Positions 47,866-59,107 of a DNA stretch of 64,000 nucleotides are shown piece after piece (within the stretch, counting starts at the first letter, position 1; every line of letters begins with the position of its first letter). The DNA is from Adiantum capillus-veneris. Lineage: Eukaryota > Streptophyta > Polypodiopsida > Polypodiales > Pteridaceae. The translations under genes and the position numbers were made by a program. The DNA is taken from contig CM043968.1 in NCBI GenBank assembly GCA_014529385.2, positions 127,121,018 through 127,185,017 of the forward strand, read 5' to 3'. The notes under the pieces were generated by a model. It saw only the letters and a program-made list of their open reading frames with translations, was not told the DNA's origin and ran no database searches.

Positions 47866-48758
47866 TCAGTCCACAAATGGGAGTAAGCCCAAAGCTTTGC
47901 GGAAAGCTTCAAGCTTCTCACAAGACAATGCCTTTGTGAAAAGATCTGCAAGGTTGTCCTGTGTTGGCACATAAGCCAAGCTTATCTCTCCTGCTGAGAG
48001 CCTCTCCTTGACATAGTGGTAATGCACCTCAATGTGCTTTGTGCGAGCATGAAAAACTGGGTTCCTCGCAACTGCCAATGCGCTCTGACTGTTAGTGTAG
48101 ATAGTGTTGGCAGTGTCCTGTCTAACACCCAAATCAGCCATAAGGCGTCTGAGCCATACACACTCAACCGTAGCTGTGAAGACTGCTCTATACTCAGCCT
48201 CACAACTCAAAGTGGCCACAGTAGGTTGCTTCTTGCTCAACCATGATATACATGAACTGCCAAGCATGAAACAAAAACCACTTGTGGACACTCGCATGTC
48301 AAAACAATCAGCCCAATCTGATTCCAAAAAAGCATGCAAGTCTGGCGGCAATGATCCCCCCTTGAGATAAAACAAGCCAAGATGTAAAGTGTCACTAAGG
48401 TAGTGGAAAATCCTCTTGACAGCCTGCCAATGCTTAGACCCTAGGCTGTGCATAAATCTGCTGACCATTGAGATTGCAAACAGAATATCCGGCCTCGTGT
48501 TGCATACATAATGAGGCAGCCAACAACAGTTTGATAAAGAGTGACATCAACAGGATCTCCAGCATCATGTAGACTCAACTTCAAACCTGTTTCCATGGGA
48601 GTGGCAATAGGTTTGCAATCCTCAAGTCCAAGCATACATAGCAATGTCTCTATGTAACTTTTCTGACACAAGGCAATACCACCGTCAGACTGCTTAAAGT
48701 GTATGCCCAAATAATAATGCAACAACCCCAAATCTTTCACCTTGAAAGTAGCATTCAA
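47866..48758 (-). pseudogene. Copia-2 RNase H and RT C-terminus
   Basis: It starts NATFKVKDLGLLHYYLGIHF, then YIETLLCMLGLEDCKPIATP. A shift near 48450 leads into HSLGSKHWQAVKRIFHYL. RNase H follows: ESDWADCF, RVSTSGFCF, LSCEAEYRAVF and YTNSQSALAVARNPVFH, and HIEVHYHYVKERL and DNLADLFTKAL close it. The middle catalytic Asp, usually SD-S, is Asn (TNSQSA), so activity is doubtful. Confidence 0.88.
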
Positions 48759-48799
48759 ATCAGCATTAAATTCAGCAATATGTCTCTCATTTGGTCCAT

Positions 48800-48950
48800 T
48801 CAGGAATTCAAGTCAGCATTACATTCAGCAATATGTAAAGCATGAGGGGGGTGTACTTCTCATTAAATTCAGCAATATGTCTCTCTTATTGTATGTAAAG
48901 AACCACAATGAGAAGTACATCCCCCTCACGCTTTACATACAATGTGCTTT
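48800..48950. repeat. Filler DNA with inverted and direct repeats at the RT active site
   Basis: ATTCAGCAATATGTCTCTC occurs twice (about 48769 and 48865). ATGTAAAGCATGAGGG and AGTACATCCCCCTCACGC form an imperfect inverted pair. The expected YVDD motif after LLIVVLY is replaced by this patchwork. Confidence 0.75.
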
Positions 48951-49450
48951 TTGTTGGACTGTTACGAAAGCCTCGTTTGACCAAATGAGTGTCATCTTTC
49001 TCATACCAAGCACGAGGAGATTGCTTCAACCCATACAAAGCCTTCTTACATCTGCGCACTTTGTCCTCTTGTCCTTTTATGACAAAACCGTGAGGATGCG
49101 TTACATAAACTTCCTCAAATATGTCACCATTCAAGAAAGCAGTAACAATGTTTGATTGATGTACTTCCCAACCAAAATGAGCTGCCAATGCACATAGAAA
49201 ACGCACAGTAGTCATACGAAAAGTGGGAGAAAAGGTCTCTTCATAAGCTATGTGTTTTTGCTATGCATAACCCTTTGCAACAAGTCAAGCCTTATGGCGA
49301 TTGATCTCACCATCCGGCTTGAGTTTCAGCTTGTAAACCCACTTCATACCAATGGCCTTTTTGCCAGGAGGAAAATCACATAAAGTCCATGTGTCATTTT
49401 CTATAAGTGCATCATATCCTCTCATTGCATCCGGTAGCCATCCAATTTTT
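48886..49450 (-). pseudogene. Copia-2 reverse transcriptase N-terminal part
   Basis: It reads YDALIENDTWTLCDFPPGKK, AIGMKWVYKLKLKPDGEI, then after a stop RMTTVRFLCALAAHFGWEVH, AFLNGDIFEEVYVTHPHGF and CKKALYGLKQSPRAWYEK. It ends REGDVLLIVVLYIQ, just where YVDD should follow, because the active site is destroyed by filler DNA. Confidence 0.88.
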
Positions 49451-51371
49451 TGAATTCTGTGCCTAATCAAAAGACAGAGGCTCCTCAACATCATGTAAGC
49501 TAGACACAGCCAAAGCATAACAATCTGATGCATAAGATGCATGGTGAGAGCCAAAACGAGTACAACTAGACAAAGGTGCATCCAATTTACTGTCACGCAA
49601 AGTGTGCACCTGCCATTTTGGCATACCTCTAGCCTGCTCATTTTCAGCCCTTTCCTCATTAAGTACATCATGTACATCTGCATCAGTAATAGGCTGATCT
49701 ATAAGATTTTCAGAAACCCCCATAGGCTGTACATTTGTCTCATTGGAACTTACATTCATATTTCCACCACTGAAAAGAGGCAACAAAGTGTCATAAATGT
49801 CCTGTGAGCTTACATTATTGTCTGTAGTACATGACAACAAGGGCTGAATAGAATCTTCCACAAACACTACACCCCGTGAAACCAGAATACGTTTTGTTTG
49901 TGGATGATACAAACTGTAACCTTTGCTTTCAGAACTATAACCAACAGAAATGCATTTGACACCCTTATCATCCACTTTTCTGCGTTGTGTTTGTGGCACC
50001 AAAGTATATGCCAAACAGCCAAAAACATGCATGTGCTCAATAGAAGGCTTTCTATCATGCCATGCTTCATATGGAGTAATAAACTACAAAGCTTTTGTAG
50101 GACACCTGTTTAGTACATGAGTGGCACACATGATGGCCTGACGCCAAAAAGAATGCGGCAAAGCTTGACTTTTGACCATACATCGTGTCATTTTCGTAAG
50201 TGACCTGTTTCTTAGCAACACCATTTTGCTGAGGTGTATAAGGCACTGTACATCGGTGTTTTATCCCACGACTAGCCAGAAATGCATTGAATTCATGTGA
50301 CATTTACTCCCCCCACAATCAGAACGGAGGGTGCCCATATTACATTTCGAGACATTTTCAGCCATAGCCAGAAATTTTTTGAAGCACATAAAAACTTCGA
50401 ACTTCGCTTTACGGAAAAACCCATGCATGCCTGGAGTAATCATCAATGAACGTCACGAAGTAAAGGTAATTGCCCAAGGACGGTGTTTGCATGGGCCCAC
50501 AAACATCACTATGCACAAGCTGCAACCTGCATGTGGCCCGAACTGAAGCATCCTTTGGAAATTTAGAACGCTGCATCTTACCCAAAATACAGCCTTCACA
50601 AACATGTTTGACAGGTGCTTCAAGAGGCGGCAAAGAAGCAACCATATCAAATTTTTGCAAATGCAGCAAACTCGAAAAATTCAGATGACCACAACGTGCA
50701 TGCCAAAGTTTTGCATCTAAAATAGCCCTTGAATGTGCAACACCATTTGTAAAATTTTGTCCACACTTGTCATACAAAGTAATCTTATGGCACAAAAGGC
50801 CAGATGCAACAATTTTATCACCAAAACTGAGATCATGAACTGTACATCTATCATCCACAAATTTGACTACAAGTCCAAGTCTAGCAAGTGCGGATACAGA
50901 CAAGAGATTCTTCTTGATCCCGGGTACATAAAGTGCATCAACAAGTGTGAAGGAACTGCCATTTGTAGCAGTAAGCACAATCTTTCCAACTCCCTGAACC
51001 GGATAATAGGCATTTTTGGCACAAGTGACTGAATTCCCATGAGGAACAGACTCAAGAGAGGTGAACAATTCACGATGTGAGGTAATGTGCTTTGTAGCAC
51101 CACTGTCGAAATACCACACATGTGAATCTGCAGAAATTGACAAGCATGCATCATGGACAGCAGGATTGTAAGTGCACTCTGAGCTAAAAGCCCATTCTGC
51201 ATTAACATCAGCATTACAGTCTCCTTTTACAGAAGACTCAACAATGGCTGCATTTGTAGTGGAACCAGCATTTGCAGTGGAATCACCCTCTTTCTTCTTA
51301 GCCTCTTTTGCCTTCAACTTAGGACACTCCTTGATCAAGTGATCATTAGCTTTACAATAATGGCAACGCAT
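49451..51371 (-). pseudogene. Copia-2 protease and integrase
   Basis: After the zinc knuckle CHYCKANDHLIKEC the protease reads YFDSGATKHITSHREL (DSGA intact). GAG-pre-integrase follows as LWHARCGHLNFSSLLHL and CEGCILGKMQRSKFPK. Integrase has HSDVCGPM and FIDDYSRHAW. The block with the third acidic residue reads TPQQNGVAKK where E-R-K is usual, so the catalytic Glu is lost. The C-terminal part runs HMHVFGCLAYTLVPQTQRRK to YSLYHPQTKRILVSRGVVF. Frameshifts near 50300 and 50090. Confidence 0.88.
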
Positions 51372-51531
51372 CCTCTTTTTGCCCTTATCACCAGAATTGC
51401 CAAATGAAGTGCTGCCAGCAGAAGCATTGGGAACAAAAGTTTTGCCGCTCGCAGCAGAACCATAAGAAGTGGCTGCATTGTTGTAACCACCCTTTCTTTG
51501 AGAAGCAATAAAAGCCTGTTCAACTGCACGT
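51372..51531 (-). pseudogene. Copia-2 gag, C-terminal part
   Basis: RAVEQAFIASQRKGGYNNAA continues into a Ser/Gly-rich stretch and the zinc knuckle, in frame with the protease. Interrupted upstream by the inserted LTR element at 51532. Confidence 0.75.
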
Positions 51532-52675
51532 TGGTACAGCCAAACTATATGGATCTATGGAAGTGCAAGAAGTCGAGGCATGGCAGTTTGCAGGCAGATT
51601 GCAAAGTACTTCAGATGCTACCAGATGCAAGTTATGGCAAGCATTGCCCGGAAATGTGTCGGGTTTTTTGGTGTTGCATAACGCTTCAAGCTTGGGTCTA
51701 TTCGGTGAGGCTATACCATGATGGACCCGTCTGTTGTAGATGGGCAATCTTGTCTTTGCTCACTTTTATGTGGCTTGCTTTCAAGTTGGGCATCGGAACT
51801 TGGAGCATGCGGGCATTTGAAGGAGGCATTCAAAAGTCGGAGATTTTGGCGTGTGCAAGGGGGCCAAGCCCAAAGTTTTTTTTTTAAGCTATTAATATAA
51901 CCAAAAAAAATGAATCTTCTGTCTATTGCAGTCGACGCTGCAGTCGGAAGGGAAAGGACGGGCCACCTGGAGGAGTGCATGGGGGAGGAGGGCCAGTTTG
52001 ATGGCATGAGGGCTGCCAAGGGCGAGCATGCAGGGACAGGTGTAAGGGAGGCCTGCGCACTGGCGGACAGTAGGCAGTGGGGCGCCATCAACAGAGAGGG
52101 TGGCAGTTGCATGAGGGGAGGAGTTGAAGCCGCCAAGGGGCAGGCCAGACCAGAGATAGAGAAGGGGCTGCACCGGGGGGACCTCTTTGTCGATTGCAAA
52201 GAGGAGAAGAGGGTGGCCGGCTACAGTCAAGGGAGGTGCTGTAGAGTTGAGTTTTTTTGGAGTCGGGTCCCACCAAGGTAAGGGGCCGCCAGGGCTACAA
52301 GTTGCAGGTGGTGGCCGTCAAAAAACGACTTGTCTGAGAGGAAGATCAAAGGCAGCAAGGTCGCATCGACTTAGGAGATATGTGCTCATATTACACACAA
52401 TTGTAAAAGGATTTTCCAAGATTTTTTTGCTCGCTTTAGTCTCGGATCCATGTCGCCTTTCTCTCATATCTACTTGTAATTGTGTGAGTATTCTTTGTGT
52501 GGGTGTCGGGTATGTAGAGTGGATGCCGGCTTGGCATAGACTGGGGGTTTGCTAGAGTTTTTTGCAAAGGTCCGAGGTGGTCAATCAATCGTAGAAACCA
52601 TGACGATATGCTTTATGATTGGGTGTGTGTAGTTTGGGGTATTCGAGTCTGAGCTTGGGTAGTGATTGTTTGCAG
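51532..52675 (+). repeat. LTR (left) of short element
   Basis: It starts TGGTACAGCC and ends around GATTGTTTGCAGA. It lacks about 80 bp present in the right copy (about 53840-53920). Confidence 0.85.
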
Positions 52676-53540
52676 ACCGGCATCTCTTGTGTCTTGTGAT
52701 GGTGAGTCCCTATTGGGGGAAGAGGTATGGTTTGATTGTGCATCAGACCTAGTTGAAGAGCAGGTTTTTGAGGATGACTTGCAGAAGCTAGAAGCAGAAG
52801 CGGAGGTATGTCAAGGTGATTCGTCTATGCAGGGGGCGGGGCAACCTTGCCTTGGTGAGCATGTCGAGGTGTGCTTTGAAGTTTCAGGGTTTGTGTGTGG
52901 CCGTGGAGAGTTAGCTCCGGCAGATGACTCTATGGAAGCTAATACAGGTGCAACCTATGAGAGTGAGGCTCCATGCAATAAGGAAGGTTCCGCCAGCCTT
53001 GCAGGTGATGAGGTGTTTGAAGAACAGGTTGTTGCTCTATCAGGTCATGTTCTTGAGTATGAAGAGATGGTTTTGGAGCCATGTTTAGAAGATTTGGATA
53101 CAGGTTTGCAAAGGGAACAGGCATGCTTGGCTATGCACGAGGTGGAGGCAAATGGCAGGGTACTGTTACTTTATGCTATGCTATTGATAGCTATGTTGTT
53201 CCAGGTTGCTTTGCAGGGTGTACTATGCAGGTTTCACTGCTCATATCATAAAGGTGATGATATAGAGAGTTCTCTAGCAAGTGACATGATAGAAGCTTAT
53301 GGTACCAATGCTTCAAGTGTTCGAAAATATTCTTATGGTGGACACGAAGACTTATGGATACAGAGTGGCAAAGATCCATGCTATGAAGAGCTGGAAGGAT
53401 GGCTTGTCTATTGGGGTGCAAAGAAAGGCTTGGATATGCATGTTTTATAGGTGGATGGCAACGACCATTGTTTTGTTTTTGATCCAGGTGGAGCCTACAC
53501 TATGATTGGGGAAGTTGTGAGCTTTCCATTTGACCCTGGC
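52676..53540 (+). CDS. Unidentified ORF of short LTR element
   Basis: The frame is open from about 52660 to 53450. The first in-frame ATG is near 52830 and the start is uncertain. The product is acidic, with a hydrophobic stretch LLLYAMLLIAMLFQVALQGV that looks like one membrane segment, then YGGHEDLWIQSGKDPCYEEL. After the stop the same frame goes on as DGNDHCFVFDPGG and VVSFPFDPGG, stopping just before the polypurine region. I know no family. The DPGG ending also occurs in the gag-only element at 5794-6888. Confidence 0.5.
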
Positions 53541-53718
53541 GGGTGATGCAGTAGTAGATGTTCTTCTCTCTATATCTAACCTATCTATATAGCCGTTATA
53601 TTATCATTTTTCTTATGCAACCTATGTAGCTATTTTTATCATGCTCTCTATACATACTTATTTTACCTAAATAACACTGTGGTTGAGCATAAATGCTCAA
53701 CGAGGGGGTGGGCAATGA

Positions 53719-55022
53719 TGGTACAGCCAAACTGTGTCGATCTATGGAAGTGCAAGAAGTCGAGGCATGGCAGTTTGCAGGCAGATTGCAAAGTACTTCA
53801 GAGGCTACCTGATGCAAGTTATGGCAAGCATTGCCCGGATATGTATGCTCAATGTGGCTCTTCGAAGGTCAGGGCAATTTTTAGCACTACTGATCGGGGA
53901 AGTTGAGAAGGCTCAAAGTGTCGGGTTTTTTGGTGTTGCGTACAGCTTCAAGCTTGGGTCTATTCGGCGAGGCTATACCATGGTGGACCCGTCTGTTGTA
54001 GATGGGCAGTCTTGTCTTTGCTCACTTTTATGTGGCTTGCTTTCGAGTTGGGCATCGGAACTTGGAGCATGCGGGCGTTTGAAGGAGGCATTCTAAAGTC
54101 GGAGATTTTGGTGTGTGCAAGGGGGCCAAGCCCAAAGTTTTTTTTTTAAGCTATTAATATAACCAAAAAAAAATGAAGCTTATGTCTATTGCAGTCGACG
54201 CTGCAGTCGGAAGGGAAAGTTTTTTTTTTAAGCTATTAATATAACCAAAAAAAAATGAAGCTTATGTCTATTGCAGTCGACGCTGCAGTCGGAAGGGAAA
54301 GGACGGGCCACCTGGAGGAGTGCATGGGGGAGGAGGGCCTGTTTGATGGCGTGAGGGCCGCCAAGGGCGAGCATGCAGGGACAGGTGTAAGGGAGGCCTG
54401 TACACTGGCGGACAGTAGGCAGAGTGGCGTCATCAACAGAGAGGGTGGGAGTTGCATGAGGGGAGGAGTTGAAGCCGCCAAGTGACAGGCCATACCAGAG
54501 ATAGAGAAGGGGCTGCACCGGGGGGACCTCTCAGTCGATTGCAAAGAGGAGAAGAGGGTGGCCAGCTACAATCAAGGGAGGTGCTGTAGAGTTGATTTTT
54601 TTGGAGTCGAGTCCCACCAAGGTAAGGGGCCGCCAGGGCTACAGGTTGCAGGTGGTGGCCGTCAAAAAACGACTTGTCTGAGAGGAAGATCAAAGGCAGC
54701 AAGGTCGCATCGACTTAGGAGATATGTGCTCATATTACACACAATTGTAAAAGGATTTTCCAAGATTTTTTTGCTCGCTTTAGTCTCGGATCCATGTCGC
54801 CTTTCTCTCATATCTACTTGTAATTATTTGAGTATTCTTTTGTGGGTGTCGGGTATGTAGAGTGGATGTCGGCTTGGCATAGACTGGGGGTTTTGCTAGA
54901 GTTTTTTGCAAAGGTCCGAGGTGGTCAATCAATCGTGGAAACCATGATGATATGCTTTATGATTGGGTGTGTGTAGCTTGAGGTGTTTGAGTCTAAGCTT
55001 GGGTAGTGATTGTTTGCAGATC
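53719..55022 (+). repeat. LTR (right) of short element
   Basis: Partner of the left repeat. It contains an exact tandem duplication of about 82 bp (about 54136-54217 and 54218-54299) including GTCGACGCTGCAGTCGGAAG. Confidence 0.85.
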
Positions 55023-55068
55023 GGGTATTACAGGTGTGTGTTTACTAGGGGATCGGGGTGCTATGAGA

Positions 55069-55801
55069 TCACTGGGCTATAGAGAGGCATTCAATTAGTG
55101 TGCTGGTGGTTTTCCCACTTCCCCCTTTCCAACGTTGTCTAGTCCTATTTTTTTTTGGAAAGTGACTCTTGCAATAGCAATGTGCATAATGCATCAAACT
55201 TGACAACTTCTGGATTTCTTGGGTCATAAGTCTCCAAGTACTAGCAAAAGTCTGGTAAGAATCTGGTAAGGCATCAAGAACAGTCTGCACAAGGGAACTG
55301 TCTGAAATGACTTCACCTGTAGAAATAAGTTGCTCATTGATATCCTTAACATGCCTCATGGTAACTTGCATAAAGACCAGCCAAAATATCCCAAGCCTAT
55401 TTTGCAGATTTTGCTGAACGGATGTGAAAAACAATGGTGCGCTTCACAGACAACGCAATTAATGCATGAGACTACGTATCCTTTACATCCCAACGAGCTT
55501 GTTCTGTCATAGGCAAAACAACTCTAATAGCAGCAATCCTTGCAGCAAGACCTGCAACATTCTCAACATCTCCTACATCCTCAGAACCAGGACGTACATC
55601 AATGCCCTACACAATATTCCAGACGCCCTTTGACACAAGAACGTGTTGCATCATATAAGCCCACATAGGGTAATTGTCCCCATCCAACCTGTCCTCAGCA
55701 GCAAACATCTTGAAGACATCTGTGTTGTTGTCAGCCATGGTAAATGTTGCACTTGATGTAAAAACTACCTGAAAATAGGAGAAACGGAGTGGAAACAACA
55801 C
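55069..55801 (-). pseudogene. Copia-2 gag, N-terminal part
   Basis: It starts near 55738 with MADNNTDVFKMF, then FAAEDRLDGDNYPMWAYMMQ and VLVSKGVWNIV. After a stop, WDVKDT and LIALSVKRTIVFHIRSAKSA follow, then GLYASYHEA. The UBN2 region includes LISTGEVISDSSLVQTVLDA and LPDSYQTFASTWRLMTQ. It ends where the inserted element begins. The same gag resumes at 51531. Confidence 0.85.
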
Positions 55802-56086
55802 GTGCTATATAGTACAAACCGTAGAAGACTGTAAGGCACCTGTTATGCAGAAATCGGCACTGATAGAAATTTTGCACAAAATGACAAAATTGCATGTGCA
55901 GACCTGCCTGTAGTAGAAACGAAGGCCGAAATGAGCCCGAATCAGAAGTCTGAGCAGACTTAGCTCTACGAGCTATCCCGAAATAGTTGTCGACCTGCGA
56001 ACGCTCACTAATGCTCACTCTAATTGGAGAAAGTGAGCAGGCATGTGCTGGAGCAGCTGGCGACTAAGTCCGGGAGGACGTAACCT

Positions 56087-56098
56087 GCTTTGATACCA
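56087..56098 (-). promoter_or_regulatory. Primer binding site of copia-2
   Basis: On the minus strand TGGTATCAAAGC, an initiator-Met-tRNA-type site, two bases from the LTR. Confidence 0.9.
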
Positions 56099-56100
56099 AT

Positions 56101-56331
56101 TGTTAGAATTAGGGTTGTAGAGAAACACACACAGCTTGGAGAAGACAAAGGAAGCTCAGGGCACACAATAGAGTGTTTATTACTTAGTGTGCAATGGAAA
56201 GATAGATAGCCCTAGACTGATGGGCGTATATACAATGCTTGGGGGAAAAAACCTCCTAAAGAGGGAAAAAATGCCCCGACGGTCCTAGTGTATTCACACA
56301 CTCACAACCACATGTATGTGGTAACATTGAC
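56101..56331 (-). repeat. LTR of copia-2 (right, 5' LTR) and TSD TTGAC
   Basis: 226-bp partner of 47564-47790, followed by TTGAC at 56327-56331. Confidence 0.95.
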
Positions 56332-57059
56332 ATTATCCATTGTGCGTATGGAGTTTGAGACATGCTTCATGAAGTGTCGTCATTTTCTTGGACCTTCTTT
56401 GCTTCGTATAGACCAACATCTCTTCAGTCTTTTCTTCATTTGGATTATGGATTTTTCCTGCCTTTTTTTCTTTTTTTTGAAAATCTCAAATTAACAAAAT
56501 AAAACCAAAAATCAAGTCAACCCAAAAAAGCAAAATCATTCTAATAAGATTCTAAAAGCCATATACACTATACAATGTCCCTAGGGACTCATAAATGGCT
56601 TTTGTCTCCATACTCCCTTTGTAATGCTATTATAAGGGCATATACTCTGAATTTTGTCAAAAAATGTCACAATCAAACGCAAAAATTCAATATAACTCAC
56701 AAAACATTGCCCTCTAATATTCATGTATTAGGTCTGCATTTAGAATTCCTCCCCCCTTGTATTTGGAGTCCTCTTTGACGACGGGGTATCACCAAGGGTA
56801 TCTGTTGTGCTTGGGAAATTAAAAAAAGTGCCTATGCATGCCTTGTAATGTAGCCCTATTATGCATACACAGTCAATGCATGGAAAAGATTTATGATGTG
56901 CAAGATGTGGGTATAAGTACTTTTCTTATTGGCATTTTCTTGCAAGGCTTCCTATTCTAATCAATGTGATGATTTTGAAGTTCATGTTCCATTTTGCTTG
57001 ATTGAAGGTTGTAGATCGAGATTTTTTGATGGCTTACTTATATGTTTGATGCCTCTTTG
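56332..57059. other. Non-coding stretch
   Basis: AT-rich. No gene was recognised. It continues the pre-insertion sequence left of 47564. Confidence 0.4.
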
Positions 57060-57095
57060 GGATCCATTTTAGCCTTGTGGTTGGTTGTCGTAATT

Positions 57096-58119
57096 TCATT
57101 GTTCCTCAGAGCGGTCTCGCTTCAAACTGCACTGTAACCGTAGGAGGACTTGAAAGAAATCAAGCGGCGGTGCAGTCATAGTATTTTTATTGGTTTCCTT
57201 TGGGACCCACTTCTTTGTGATTATTGGCTCTTTTGTTGATGTTGCTCGTTTGGGAACCCATACTTGTCCCTGCTTTGTTTGTGTTTGAAGAGACTTCTTT
57301 GGGATCCACCTTGTCTTTGTGCGAGACTTCAACGGTCTTTGCTTCAACCCTTGTACGCTTGGTTGAGGACGAGGTTCAGACTTTGGGAGTTGATACTTTG
57401 GGAGTTGATAATGTAACCGTTTCGGAATCCAAATGAACTCCTGACCTCTTTGTGCTTGAGTCAACTTCGACTTTGGAACCCAAATCCGATTTGCAAAAGC
57501 TTGCAACTCTATGAATTTCCTAGATGCTCTTGCAGGCTTTGGTAGCTCTTCTACTGGCATTGGATCTTGTGATTTGTCATCATCAAGGATCTTCATCTTC
57601 TTGATCCACACCTATCTTGGGCCAATCTGGCTCTTTGGTATCCAGATTTTTCAAAAAACATTGTTAATACTTGTTGTTCTTTGCTTTTGGCCTTCCTAGG
57701 TTGTCACTAAAGCTGCTAGTGAGGGTGATGACCTCAGTACCTGGTAGGGGATGTCAAAAGAATCATCTCTATTGCTACCATCCTCAGCAATATTGCATTC
57801 TAGCACTTTCCCTTTGTGGTTTGGCTGGTTATGGAAAGTTACTATTTGCTTGCTCTTTGATTGTTGTTGTTTCTGGGATGACTTTTGTATCCACTTGATT
57901 AGAGTGTTTGTAGCTCATTGACATGCCCTGTGTTCTTCTTGGTTGAGTTTTTTCTTCATGTATAGGAGCCACATATGAGGATGCTTGTTGCAGTTGCGTT
58001 TCCACCAAGGATTTTGGAATCCACTTCTGATGTACTTTATTGTTGTAGTGATGCCATTGTTTCATGGGTCTTTGATCTGGACAATCATAAAATTGTGCAT
58101 TTGTTAAAGTGTTTTTCAC
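57096..58119 (-). pseudogene. W(I/V)PK-repeat ORF in gypsy-2
   Basis: Two open parts (58119-57829 and 57611-57096), with a broken stretch between, carry a recurring W-I/V-P-K motif: HQKWIPKSLVETQ, RIWVPKSKLTQAQ, FIWIPKRLHYQ, TRWIPKKSLQTQ, QVWVPKRATS and KKWVPKE. Most copies are followed by a Gln-containing linker, giving a repeat of roughly 20-30 residues. The protein is basic and rich in Gln, Lys and Pro. I do not know such a tandem array in a retroelement. Single WVPK-type motifs occur in some plant polyproteins. The role is unknown; nucleic-acid binding is a guess from charge. Confidence 0.6.
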
Positions 58120-58139
58120 GTCACCTTCTGGGTTTTCAA

Positions 58140-58616
58140 GATTTCCAATGTCGGCATCTTCTTGAAGTCTACATAGTCATAGAACTTGTTTTATTCTTTG
58201 TCTTCATTTTCCTAGATCACACTCACTGCAAAGTAAGGAACAACATCATAGCCATTTTCATCACAAAACTTTGGTGTTGGACCGTCTTGAATAGCACACA
58301 GATCAAGAGTAGCCAAGATGTGTTCCCATTCAAGTGGTTGTAATGCTTCCTCAGGAAAGGGTTCTGGATATAATCCTTATCTTCAATTGCCCTTCTAGGA
58401 TGCCTTCCTCTCACTTTAAACTTCCACATTACGAAGCTCCACAGATCCATAGTTCTTTAGGCTTACCCAACCATGTTGGAAGTTTTATCATGCTACAGTA
58501 GCAGAATCAAACTCCTCCATAGGTGTTCTTGTCACATCCCTGTAACTATGGTTCTTCAATTTTATCCTTGTCGTGGTTTCCATATGTCTCAGGTAGATAT
58601 AGTCATAATCCCAATC
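58140..58616 (-). pseudogene. Gypsy-2 spacer after protease
   Basis: DYIYLRHMETTTRIKLKN and EEALQPLEWEHILATLD correspond to the gypsy-1 spacer, with stops and shifts. Confidence 0.6.
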
Positions 58617-59102
58617 TTAGACCATTTTAAGTTGTCGCATGAATGGTCTTCTTAGAATGGTGTCATAGTTGTTCTTCTTGCCAAAGTCAACAATAGCAAA
58701 GGTTTGCTCATATTCAATGCCACAAGAAGTAACAATTGCTTTTTCTAACAGTCCTATGGGCCTTTCCATGTGTCTGTCTGCAAGATGCAGTTTCATCCTA
58801 GTAGCCCTCATTGCTAGTTTTCCCCATTTTTTCTAAACCTCTTTTGTTGCGATGGAAACACCATATCCACTATCAAGGATTGCCATGGTTTTTACACCTT
58901 GAAATTCCACAAGAAAAGGGGTGTTCCCATCTTCTCCCTCATAATACTCTTTGACCTTGTTTAAAGGCACTGGTCTAGTATTTAGCTGAGGCATTTCCTG
59001 CTCTTTGATCCCTTCCTCAATTTGAGTCATTGTTTTTTTAACGCCAAATTTCTCTAGGAATTTTCCCCTAGTAGCCCACATGTTTGGTCGTATTTTGAGC
59101 AA
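58617..59102 (-). pseudogene. Gypsy-2 protease
   Basis: LKIRPNMWATRGKFLEKFG, then VKTMAILDSGYGVSIATKEV with the catalytic DSG, a stop near 58833, and RMKLHLADRHMERPIGLLEK and VTSCGIEYEQTFAIVDFGKK. Same layout as gypsy-1. Confidence 0.82.
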
Positions 59103-59107
59103 CTCGG

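Larger units (their letters stand above)
51532..55030 (+). mobile_element. Short pol-less LTR element inserted in copia-2 gag
   Basis: Two direct repeats (51532 to about 52675, and 53719 to about 55022) surround about 1 kb. A polypurine tract GAGGGGGTGGGCAA lies just before the right repeat, so the element points right. The interior carries one unidentified ORF and no RT or integrase. I could not match a target duplication or a convincing primer site, so the right border (about 55022-55145) is uncertain. Confidence 0.75.
47564..56326 (-). mobile_element. Ty1/copia element copia-2, split by another LTR element
   Basis: LTRs 47564-47790 and 56101-56326, TSD TTGAC, primer site beside the right LTR, polypurine tract beside the left, and gag-PR-IN-RT-RH on the minus strand. 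A second LTR element interrupts gag between 51532 and about 55030. Multiple frameshifts and rearrangements. Confidence 0.95.

Noticed and set aside
51892-52281. Several overlapping ORFs in the LTR of the short element
   Set aside because: Open frames occur in several frames on both strands in GC-rich LTR sequence, with no motif.
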